7,062 bases of DNA from positions 1 to 7,062 of the forward strand of contig CANJFK010000046.1 of assembly GCA_947473535.1 (NCBI GenBank). Direction: 5' to 3'. The stretch is from Legionellaceae bacterium. GTDB taxonomy: Bacteria; Pseudomonadota; Gammaproteobacteria; Legionellales; Legionellaceae. The notes under the pieces were generated by a model. That model saw nothing but the letters and a program-made list of their open reading frames with translations. It was not told where the DNA came from and did no database searches. Positions 1 through 5,119 of the stretch are shown one piece after another. Made by a program: the position numbers and the translations under genes. How positions within the stretch are numbered: the first letter of the stretch is position 1; the number at the start of each line of letters is the position of its first letter.

Positions 1-921
1 AGGTTCTAAATAAAAGCGCTGTCCCATAGAGCTGTTTGGATGCGCGAGCAGGCATCGAGGTAAAAATCCGCTTTGTCGTGCAATGCTGTTTGGATTTAAG
101 AGAAATTGCTTCATTAAAATGGGCTGCATCATTAAGTTCAGCGTTAATCGTCTATTTTTCAAGGTAACCTGATCAGAGGTTTTTCGATGAGTAATAAATT
201 TCTTTGCATCCCATAAGCGATTTAAAAAAGCAACGAATTTGGTTGGATTGGATTGCATGCTATGGCTGCCCAGTACGATACCACCTTCATCACTCCATAA
301 TGAAGCGCTTGGCCAGCCAATGGATAAGTAATGAGCAAGGGCTTCTTGCGTGATATCTTCAAAATAAAGTGTTGGCTGCAATGGGACTTCTGGTTCATTG
401 AACAAGAGATCTTCAAGCTCACTTTCTATATAATCACTATCGTTGAAGGATGAGTTTTTTAATTTGGTCATCAGTGCATCATGTGCCTTTTGCCATTCAT
501 CATGCATGGTTTTGGCCGCTTGAATGGTTGGAGCGAGTTCTTCGCTGATGGCATCTTCCCATTCTCGTGCTGCGCGTGAGAATACAGTATCTGAAGCCGA
601 CTTCCTTTCTCCTGAGAACGCTGCCATGCAGAAGTAAAGTGATATTGGACTTAGCAAATAATCATCGCGTGCGACGTTGGCTAACGATTGGCAAGCAAGA
701 GAAATGTTCGCTAGTGCGCTACAAGCAATGAGTGCCGTCGGTTGTTGGCCATATTGCTGATATTCAGTCACTGTGTTTTGTAAAATAGAGGGTAGGGCCT
801 GTGTGGGATAGGGAATGTCTTCGATTTGAATGGTGGTGAATGGAATCGGGTATTCCCAGTCCTTAATCTCTTCTGTAAGGTTATTTGATTGATCTGCCAA
901 TTCATTATGTGTATTTGTCAT
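1..921 (-). CDS. DUF3987 / YfjI-family protein, N-terminal 307 aa, runs off left edge
   Basis: The minus frame is open without a stop from the ATG at 919-921 to base 1, so the C-terminus lies outside the window. Seen: a proline-rich start (YPTQALPSIL), then SPISLYFCMAAFSGERKS with SGERKS at residues 103-108, WPSASLWSDEGG at 203-214, NRLWD at 234-238, IARQSGFLPRC at 280-290 and MGQRFYLEP at the edge. These blocks, in this order, are the signature of DUF3987 (E. coli YfjI type). Family members are common in prophages and genomic islands, and their biochemical role is not established. SGERKS sits where relatives have a P-loop-like segment; a nucleotide-binding role is inference only. No strong ribosome site is visible, only GAG about 11 nt before the start. 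The gene is divergent from mpg. Its presence suggests that a mobile or integrated region lies to the left. Confidence 0.85.
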   Translation of the reverse strand, partial: MTNTHNELADQSNNLTEEIKDWEYPIPFTTIQIEDIPYPTQALPSILQNTVTEYQQYGQQPTALIACSALANISLACQSLANVARDDYLLSPISLYFCMAAFSGERKSASDTVFSRAAREWEDAISEELAPTIQAAKTMHDEWQKAHDALMTKLKNSSFNDSDYIESELEDLLFNEPEVPLQPTLYFEDITQEALAHYLSIGWPSASLWSDEGGIVLGSHSMQSNPTKFVAFLNRLWDAKKFITHRKTSDQVTLKNRRLTLNLMMQPILMKQFLLNPNSIARQSGFLPRCLLAHPNSSMGQRFYLEP

Positions 922-970
922 CGATAGCCATTCTCATTGTGTTCAACTGGACGGCATTTTACCTGTACTC

Positions 971-1014
971 TTGAGTTGTTGTAAAATACAGGACGATTTA
1001 TTTTTGAGTTGTTG
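971..1014. repeat. 11-bp direct repeat TTGAGTTGTTG in the divergent intergenic region
   Basis: TTGAGTTGTTG occurs at 971-981 and again at 1004-1014. The copies are perfect and 33 bp apart start to start, close to three helical turns. They lie in the 145-bp gap between the divergent DUF3987 gene and mpg. An interleaved inverted repeat, CCTGTA (962-967) and TACAGG (987-992), overlaps the first copy. This could be an operator for either gene, but nothing in the sequence identifies a regulator. Confidence 0.3.
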
Positions 1015-1066
1015 ATGTCACATGCTTGAGGTCAACACGATAATCAATACAGGAAAAGTGGTTTGA

Positions 1067-1618
1067 ATGAAAAAATTGCCTCGCGAATTTTATAATCAAG
1101 AAACCGCTATTGTTGCTAAAGCACTGCTGGGACATCATTTGATCCATCGTTCACAGGGAATCGAAAGAGTGGGTAGAATTGTTGAGACAGAAGCTTATTT
1201 GGGACAACACGATCTGGCATCTCATTCTTCAAAAGGACGGACCAAACGCACGGCAACCATGTTCGGCCCACCCGGATATGCTTACGTGTATTTGATTTAC
1301 GGGATGTATCATTGTTTTAATGTTGTAACTGAGTCTGCTGGTATTGGCGCTGCCGTTCTTATTCGTGCGATTGAGCCGATTGCTAATATTAGTGACCGCA
1401 CCTCTGGCCCTGGTTTGTTATGTAAAGCCATGATGATTGATAGGCAATGTAATGAGCATGACCTCTTAAGTGACAATCTTTTTATTGCTGATGCAGGGGA
1501 GGAGTTTTCTGCGCCAATTATCGAAACCCCGCGTATTGGTGTACATTATGCACAAGAGTGGGGGAACAAACCCTTACGGTTTTATATTCAAGGGAACGCC
1601 TTTATTTCTAAAGGATGA
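1067..1618 (+). CDS. mpg: DNA-3-methyladenine glycosylase (AAG/MPG family)
   Basis: This is a base-excision repair enzyme that removes alkylated or deaminated purines (3-methyladenine, hypoxanthine, ethenoadenine) from DNA in the cytoplasm. The 183 aa match a complete bacterial AAG protein. Seen: LPREFY at residues 4-9; RIVETEAYLG at 37-46, where Glu42 aligns with the catalytic Glu125 and Tyr44 with the intercalating-pocket Tyr127 of human AAG; His53 (human His136); VYLIYGMYHCFNV at 74-86, with Tyr75 and Asn85 at the positions of human Tyr159 and Asn169; GPGLLCKAM; and the C-terminal RIGVHYAQEWGNKPLRFYIQGN. All key residues are present. The ATG start fits the family N-terminus and has AGGA at 1051-1054, somewhat far away at 12 nt. 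It is followed after 44 nt by the DUF2892 gene in the same direction. The family can excise bases other than 3-methyladenine, so the substrate range is not fixed by sequence. Confidence 0.96.
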   Translation: MKKLPREFYNQETAIVAKALLGHHLIHRSQGIERVGRIVETEAYLGQHDLASHSSKGRTKRTATMFGPPGYAYVYLIYGMYHCFNVVTESAGIGAAVLIRAIEPIANISDRTSGPGLLCKAMMIDRQCNEHDLLSDNLFIADAGEEFSAPIIETPRIGVHYAQEWGNKPLRFYIQGNAFISKG

Positions 1619-1650
1619 CACAGGTATCATGTACATAGAGACATTTATAT

Positions 1651-1656
1651 AAGGAG
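1651..1656 (+). promoter_or_regulatory. Ribosome binding site AAGGAG for the DUF2892 gene
   Basis: AAGGAG lies 6 nt before the ATG at 1663 and only 3 nt before the ATG at 1660. The adjacent Met codons make the start ambiguous, and spacing favours 1663. Confidence 0.75.
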
Positions 1657-1662
1657 CATATG

Positions 1663-1860
1663 ATGTTTTCAAAGCAATGTAATATTGATAAAACCGATCG
1701 GATAAACCGCGTGGTGATTGGTGCTATTCTATTTTTCGCGGCATTGATTGGAATGAGCAAGGTGTTTTTTATGGTCGTTGGACTTGTGTTAGTGGTTGAA
1801 GGTTGGATTGGCTGGTGTTCTATTCCTTATTTCATCAGTAAATTTAAAAAACGCAAATAA
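1663..1860 (+). CDS. DUF2892 / YgaP-like small membrane protein
   Basis: This 65-aa inner-membrane protein has two hydrophobic helices at about residues 17-31 and 34-50, joined by a very short GMSK turn and ended by the basic tail KFKKRK. The N-terminal QCNIDKTDRINRVVIGAI and the central EGWIGWCSIPYF fit the DUF2892 pattern (Cys-Asn-x-x-x-x-x-Asp-Arg, two helices, then Gly-x-Cys after the second helix). This domain also forms the membrane tail of YgaP rhodanese proteins. No rhodanese domain is fused here and no function is known for the stand-alone form. The start at 1663 rather than 1660 is chosen from ribosome-site spacing. The gene may be co-transcribed with mpg, 44 nt upstream. Its stop is only 8 nt from the stop of convergent gloA, with no terminator hairpin visible between them. 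Confidence 0.8.
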   Translation: MFSKQCNIDKTDRINRVVIGAILFFAALIGMSKVFFMVVGLVLVVEGWIGWCSIPYFISKFKKRK

Positions 1861-1868
1861 TGGATTGA

Positions 1869-2309
1869 TTACCAATGCCCAATGTTTTGCGCAGAGACCC
1901 ATGGTTCTTGTGGCGGTAGAGCTTTGCCCTTTTGTAATAATTCGATAGAGATATTATCTGGAGAGCGGATAAAAGCCATATAACCATCACGTGGTGGTCG
2001 GTTAATCACAATACCTGCATCTTGTAATCGTTGACAGGTGTCATAAATATTATCGACACCATAAGCCAAGTGGCCAAAATGACGTCCTTCTGGATAGGAT
2101 TGTGGATCCCAATTATAGGTTAACTCTAGCATGGGACCATTCGTCGCTTTGGCTGTCTCAAGATCATCAGGTGCCGTTAAAAATATCAAAGTAAATCGAC
2201 CTTCTTCGTGCTCTGTGCGTTTGACTTCGAGCAGCCCCAGTTTATGGCAATAAAAATCAAGTGATTTATCTAGGTTAGATACTCTGACCATGGTGTGTAG
2301 GTAGTTCAT
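1869..2309 (-). CDS. gloA: Glyoxalase I (lactoylglutathione lyase)
   Basis: The enzyme converts the hemithioacetal of methylglyoxal and glutathione into S-lactoylglutathione, the first step of methylglyoxal detoxification in the cytoplasm (EC 4.4.1.5). The 146-aa product follows E. coli GloA (135 aa) closely: LHTMVRVSNLDKSLDFYCHKLG at the N-terminus, MLELTYNWD in the middle, GHLAYGVDNI, and SPDNISIELLQK near the end. The four metal ligands of the family are all present: His5, Glu62, His80 and Glu123, counting from the chosen ATG (E. coli His5, Glu56, His74, Glu122). The segment between the first two ligands is six residues longer than in E. coli. A TTG one codon upstream is possible, but the ATG at 2307-2309 has the better ribosome-site spacing and aligns with E. 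coli. The gene lies 18 nt after the exonuclease gene, so the two are probably one operon. Confidence 0.95.
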   Translation of the reverse strand: MNYLHTMVRVSNLDKSLDFYCHKLGLLEVKRTEHEEGRFTLIFLTAPDDLETAKATNGPMLELTYNWDPQSYPEGRHFGHLAYGVDNIYDTCQRLQDAGIVINRPPRDGYMAFIRSPDNISIELLQKGKALPPQEPWVSAQNIGHW

Positions 2310-2317
2310 CAATTTAT

Positions 2318-2321
2318 CTCC
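2318..2321 (-). promoter_or_regulatory. Ribosome binding site GGAG for gloA
   Basis: GGAG on the minus strand is 8 nt from the ATG at 2309 and 5 nt from the alternative TTG at 2312. This supports the ATG, which gives a 146-aa protein. Confidence 0.65.
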
Positions 2322-2327
2322 GATAAT

Positions 2328-2909
2328 TTAGTCAGATAATGGTTTATTGTTCTGAAACTCTGCCAGCATGTTGCAAAACACCGTATCTTGTTCAATTGCA
2401 TCATCAAGGGCTACGTGTGTATGGGGTTTATCTTCAAACCAGTCTGTTGGCCAATGCTGTTTGGAGGCTTTTGCAAAAGACGTTTTCTGTAATCCCATCA
2501 TTAGACTGCGTAAGTCAATGGCTGCAAACCCAAATGGGTTTTCGCCTGTAAATCGTTCTAAATAATACACCACATAACTATAATCAAAAGCGACTGGATA
2601 GCCGACAAAGATGGGGCGTCCAGGTAATTGATTTAACCAATTGACATAATTAGCCATGCCTATTTTTGGTGCTATACATTGTTGACGTGCTGCCGCCCAA
2701 GCTTCAGGAAATTGTTTCCACCATGCCATGGTCACTGGATTTTCTTCACCATCAGGTAAGATATCCAGATTAACGGTAAAAGTGCTGATCAACGTTTTAT
2801 CTACCAAAAAAGCTGCAGAGGCTAAGCTCAACATGGAATTTTTGCCAATATGGGGTCCATTGGTTTCAATATCTGTGCTGACATAAATGAGTGGTTTAGT
2901 TTGGGTCAT
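2328..2909 (-). CDS. DEDDh-type 3'-5' exonuclease
   Basis: This 193-aa protein has the three exonuclease motifs of the RNase T / DnaQ fold. Motif I is STDIETNGP with Asp13 and Glu15. Motif II is GYPVAFDYSYV with Asp109. Motif III is HTHVALDDAIEQ with His165 and Asp170, so the catalytic set Asp-Glu-Asp-His-Asp is complete. The family removes nucleotides from 3' ends by two-metal catalysis. Whether the substrate here is RNA or DNA cannot be read from the sequence. The DIETNGP start and the tryptophan-rich middle (MAWWKQFPEAWAAA) resemble a small bacterial subgroup often labelled 3'-5' exoribonuclease, rather than DnaQ, RNase T or oligoribonuclease proper; that assignment is inference. No strong ribosome site precedes the ATG. 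The gene sits 18 nt upstream of gloA and is divergent from arfB. Confidence 0.85.
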   Translation of the reverse strand: MTQTKPLIYVSTDIETNGPHIGKNSMLSLASAAFLVDKTLISTFTVNLDILPDGEENPVTMAWWKQFPEAWAAARQQCIAPKIGMANYVNWLNQLPGRPIFVGYPVAFDYSYVVYYLERFTGENPFGFAAIDLRSLMMGLQKTSFAKASKQHWPTDWFEDKPHTHVALDDAIEQDTVFCNMLAEFQNNKPLSD

Positions 2910-3008
2910 GTTATCTGATGCTTATGGTTGAGAAGTCTATTCCTATGTTATGGTACTTATTCAACGGGGTAAATGTAAAACATTAAACTTGTATTGGTAA
3001 AGCGCGGC

Positions 3009-3014
3009 GGGGGA
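3009..3014 (+). promoter_or_regulatory. Ribosome binding site GGGGGA for arfB
   Basis: A G-rich stretch (GGCGGGGGAA) ends 6 nt before the ATG at 3021. It rules in that ATG against the upstream in-frame TTG at 2994, whose extra nine codons would include the site itself. Confidence 0.65.
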
Positions 3015-3020
3015 ACGTAT

Positions 3021-3434
3021 ATGTTGCAGATTACGAATGATATCTTGCTTCCAGATTCAGAAATTGAACTGACAGCGATTCGTGCGCAAGGCGCAGGCGG
3101 ACAACATGTCAATAAGGTCTCGACGGCCATTCATCTTAGATTTAATATTGAACAATCTTCTTTGCCAGATGCTTATAAAACAAGATTACTTCATGCACAT
3201 GATTATCGCATTACCGCTGATGGCATTATTGTTATCAAGGCGCAACGGTATCGGAGTCAAGAGCAGAATAGGGCGGATGCGTTACACCGATTAGCGAGGT
3301 TAATTACAAAAATAAATACGGTGCCTAAAAAACGCAAGAAAACCAGACCGTCTAAACAATCGATAACAAACCGGTTGGATAGTAAAACGCAGCACGGTAA
3401 ATTAAAAAAACTTCGGCAATATCATGATGTTTAA
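3021..3434 (+). CDS. arfB: Alternative ribosome-rescue factor B, peptidyl-tRNA hydrolase (YaeJ)
   Basis: The product frees ribosomes stalled on mRNAs without a stop codon: its tail enters the empty mRNA channel and its GGQ loop hydrolyses the peptidyl-tRNA. The 137 aa match E. coli ArfB (140 aa) end to end. Seen: IPD-like LPDSEIELTAIRAQGAGGQHVNKVSTAIHLRF, with Gly26-Gly27-Gln28 as the catalytic GGQ; SSLPDAYKTRLL; VIKAQRYRSQEQNRADAL; and a basic, unstructured C-terminal tail (KKRKKTRPSKQS...KLKKLRQ) of the kind that binds the mRNA channel. The length separates it from full release factors RF1 and RF2, which have extra codon-recognition domains. The ATG at 3021 is chosen from the ribosome site and from alignment with the E. 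coli N-terminus. It is transcribed away from the exonuclease gene. Confidence 0.95.
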   Translation: MLQITNDILLPDSEIELTAIRAQGAGGQHVNKVSTAIHLRFNIEQSSLPDAYKTRLLHAHDYRITADGIIVIKAQRYRSQEQNRADALHRLARLITKINTVPKKRKKTRPSKQSITNRLDSKTQHGKLKKLRQYHDV

Positions 3435-3467
3435 TTGGGCACGATGCGATCTTTTTATCGATTTTGC

Positions 3468-3495
3468 TTGACATGTAGTTATTATTCATTAAAAT
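3468..3495 (+). promoter_or_regulatory. Sigma70-like promoter
   Basis: TTGACA at 3468-3473 is a perfect -35 hexamer. After a 16-bp spacer, TAAAAT at 3490-3495 matches five of six bases of TATAAT. Transcription would start near 3502, leaving about 190 nt of leader before the gene at 3695, or a short independent RNA. Confidence 0.6.
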
Positions 3496-3581
3496 GGTGA
3501 TTGCTTACATTTTAGCAACCGTCCGCGCCCCTAATGGGTATGGTATAAAAATGATTGTTTAAAAGATTGGAATGTTTTTTA

Positions 3582-3611
3582 TATAACGAACCAACTGGTT
3601 TTTTAGTTATA
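3582..3611 (+). terminator. Imperfect hairpin, possible weak terminator or leader structure
   Basis: TATAAC (3582-3587) pairs with GTTATA (3606-3611). Inside this, AACC (3589-3592) pairs with GGTT (3597-3600) around AACT, and the inner stem is followed by TTTT. The inner stem plus T run resembles a weak intrinsic terminator, and the outer arms make a longer interrupted stem. The structure lies between the promoter near 3470-3495 and the gene at 3695, so it may act as an attenuator or end a short transcript. Confidence 0.3.
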
Positions 3612-3694
3612 AAGTTCTAATAAAGAATGCGGATAGAGTATTTATTAATCATGAACTTATTATTTTAACTATTAATGAACCTTGGAGTTATATT

Positions 3695-4630
3695 ATGAAC
3701 AATTTTATTCTTGATGATGTTGAGTATGCCGAAAGTGATAAACGTATAAATGAGATACTTCTAGAATCCCGAGAAACTCAAAAAAAACGTTTGAATTTAG
3801 AAAAAATTCCATTCGATAACTTTAGTCCATCCATTTCAGCGTATAAGAAACAAGCCAAATCGCTACAGTCTGCGCTTCAAAAACATAAAGACACATTACT
3901 CAAACAAGATAAAGTATCTCTACAAACCTCTTTGCATATCACCTCTAATATTTATGGATTTGAGAATTGGCAAACCCTTTCTGGAACCATGGATGACTTA
4001 GAGAAAAAAGAATGCAATGTGAATCTTATCAGATACATTGAGAATAAATATCATATTTTTCTGTTGGAATATAAAGAAAACCCAACTTTTTTTAACGATG
4101 AATACCTAGGGAATAAAGAAGACTTTATTTCTAATTTAACAAAGTTACATAAAAAACTAGGTAAGTTAGACCGTGTCTTGTCTGACGAGAGAATCATTGA
4201 TAAAAATGTAATTTCCATCGTAATCGATATGGTTAAACATTTTTGTTATTTTTATTTATCCATTTATTCAAGCAAATTCGAACAGTTTGTTGATGATATG
4301 TGGAGTAGTAAAGATATAGATAGTATTAATAAATTTGACCCAATTTCTTTTGCATTAGACGAGCTTGATAAACTGCAAAATATTTTTGAAAAAATGCAGG
4401 CTAGTTATCGCATTATTTATTTAATCCATGCAACAAGAATACTTGAGAAAAACAATCAATCATTTCAACAAACAAGCAAAATAATTAATGTCTTGGTTTA
4501 TTGTATCGCTACATTACCTTCAGAAAACCTTATGGTGTTTATTAATAATCCAGAGCTTCATAAAAAGATGACTGCTGGTATTAATTCCATAAATATTAAT
4601 GAAATTTCTGAGCGATATTACCTGGTTTAA
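3695..4630 (+). CDS. Uncharacterised 311-aa helical protein with glyoxalase-related-like motif
   Basis: I do not recognise the full-length protein. The ATG is well supported by GGAG at 3684-3687, 7 nt upstream. Residues 46-95 (SISAYKKQAKSLQSALQ, then about 17 residues, then TSLHITSNIYGFENWQTL) resemble the short motif labelled glyoxalase-related protein domain in plasmid and island proteins (pattern: AKxLRxAL...S...LELVAxxxGFxxWxTL); this match is by eye and uncertain. The remainder is lysine-, isoleucine- and asparagine-rich, probably alpha-helical, with no signal peptide or clear transmembrane helix. Residues 177-195 (ISIVIDMVKHFCYFYLSIY area) are the most hydrophobic stretch. The gene is far more AT-rich than its neighbours, which suggests horizontal acquisition. 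It sits alone between a promoter-bearing spacer and an insertion sequence. It could be an effector or an island cargo protein, but nothing in it proves either. Confidence 0.8.
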   Translation: MNNFILDDVEYAESDKRINEILLESRETQKKRLNLEKIPFDNFSPSISAYKKQAKSLQSALQKHKDTLLKQDKVSLQTSLHITSNIYGFENWQTLSGTMDDLEKKECNVNLIRYIENKYHIFLLEYKENPTFFNDEYLGNKEDFISNLTKLHKKLGKLDRVLSDERIIDKNVISIVIDMVKHFCYFYLSIYSSKFEQFVDDMWSSKDIDSINKFDPISFALDELDKLQNIFEKMQASYRIIYLIHATRILEKNNQSFQQTSKIINVLVYCIATLPSENLMVFINNPELHKKMTAGINSININEISERYYLV

Positions 4631-4640
4631 CCGTGTGCTT

Positions 4641-4692
4641 CCGGTGACACCGGTATAAAAATCAAAAATATTTAAAATTTCTCTTGATTTTT
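4641..4692. terminator. Two hairpins downstream of the 311-aa gene
   Basis: CCGGTGACACCGG at 4641-4653 is a tight palindrome (5-bp stem, 3-nt loop) starting 10 nt after the stop codon. A second inverted repeat follows: AAAAATCAA (4657-4665) and TTGATTTTT (4684-4692), a perfect 9-bp stem with an 18-nt loop whose 3' arm supplies a T run. Together they are plausible as a transcription terminator for the 3695 gene and would also shield it from transcription out of the insertion sequence. No uninterrupted U tract directly follows the GC stem, so the call is tentative. Confidence 0.35.
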
Positions 4693-4708
4693 CAATAACT
4701 CGGGATCC

Positions 4709-4717
4709 TAATACGCT
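4709..4717 (+). repeat. Left terminal inverted repeat of the ISBst12-like element
   Basis: TAATACGCT is matched perfectly, in inverted orientation, at 6421-6429. Inward of the 9 bp, similarity continues only weakly (ATTAT against ACTAT with a one-base gap). The flanking outer base is C, where the other end has the G of GTAA. Confidence 0.7.
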
Positions 4718-4746
4718 TATTATAAATAAAGTTAGGTGTTAAGGCA

Positions 4747-5115
4747 TTGAAGCAAAGAAAATTACCCGAAATTATCAATTTGCCGACAGGGAAACTTGAT
4801 GAGATTAAAACGCAAGTGGCAGCAAGCTCTATTCTGGAAGAAGACAAAAAAATTATTCTGTTAATTTTATCCACGTATGCATGGTTATATCGTCAATTAC
4901 AAGCAAAAAAAATAGGTATCCAACGGCTCAGAAGTCTCTTTGGTTTTAGTACTGAGAAGAGATCCAATCTCAAGAAAAAAGATGACGACAATACTCCACC
5001 TGACATAAACGGTTCATCTGATGCAACAACACAAGGCGATACGTTATCAGGAGGTAATGTGTCCCCGCTAAAAAAGCACCCAATCGGGATCCAGAAAAAA
5101 ACCATGGGCGATTAG
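4747..5115 (+). CDS. tnpC: IS66 (ISBst12-like) transposase, N-terminal part in frame 1
   Basis: This 122-codon frame carries the start of the transposase. LPTGKLDEIKTQV at residues 12-24 leads into a long leucine/isoleucine-rich helix (LEEDKKIILLILSTYAWLYRQLQAKKIGIQRLRSLFGFSTEKR, about 30-71), the DNA-binding or oligomerising N-terminal region of stand-alone IS66 transposases. A lysine/aspartate-rich linker follows. It begins with TTG at 4747, the only usable start after the in-frame stop at 4723. The closest purine-rich sequences upstream (TAGG at 4733-4736, AAGG at 4741-4744) are poorly placed, so expression may be weak. The frame ends at TAG 5113-5115, inside sequence whose family-like translation continues in frame 3. 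Either a -1 frameshift on A AAA AAG at 5070-5076 joins the parts, or this copy is broken. Confidence 0.75.
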   Translation: MKQRKLPEIINLPTGKLDEIKTQVAASSILEEDKKIILLILSTYAWLYRQLQAKKIGIQRLRSLFGFSTEKRSNLKKKDDDNTPPDINGSSDATTQGDTLSGGNVSPLKKHPIGIQKKTMGD

Positions 5116-5119
5116 GTGC
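5049..5119 (+). other. Candidate programmed -1 frameshift signal in the transposase gene
   Basis: In the overlap of the two transposase frames (frame 3 is open from 5058, frame 1 stops at 5115) three elements line up. AGGAGG at 5049-5054 is a strong anti-Shine-Dalgarno match not followed by a suitable frame-3 start codon. The heptamer AAAAAAG at 5070-5076 is phased as CTA AAA AAG in frame 1, the X XXY YYZ form. An 11-bp stem, 5076-5086 with 5109-5119, pairs at 10 of 11 positions and encloses the frame-1 stop codon. A -1 slip would give LKK-APNRDPEKNHGRLGA and a 557-aa protein. Weak points: the AGGAGG-heptamer gap is 15 nt, slightly long, and the stem begins with no spacer after the heptamer. 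A second A tract (5095-5101) is an alternative slip or mutation site. Confidence 0.45.

Larger units (their letters stand above)
3435..3694 (+). other. AT-rich 260-bp intergenic region
   Basis: No reading frame of interest is present on either strand. The region contains one good promoter (3468-3495), a short GC-rich patch (about 3520-3545, with CCC-TAAT-GGG able to form a tiny hairpin) and a larger imperfect hairpin (3582-3611). It separates the housekeeping genes from the AT-rich gene at 3695. It could be a long leader or could encode a short RNA. Neither is demonstrated. Confidence 0.5.

Noticed and set aside
222..422. A 66-codon minus-strand frame inside the DUF3987 gene
   Set aside because: It lies in another frame of a gene whose conserved blocks run through the same bases, and its translation has no family-like features.
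2994..2996. TTG at 2994 as the arfB start
   Set aside because: It would place the ribosome site inside the gene and add nine residues absent from ArfB relatives.
4692..4874. A 60-codon minus-strand frame crossing the left end of the ISBst12-like element
   Set aside because: It runs across the terminal repeat and antisense to the transposase start; no ribosome site or recognisable protein.
4700..5092. TCGGGATCC occurs at 4700-4708 (just outside the left repeat) and again at 5084-5092 (inside the transposase gene)
   Set aside because: The two 9-mers are at unrelated positions, one outside and one inside the element, so they are not a target duplication; probably chance.
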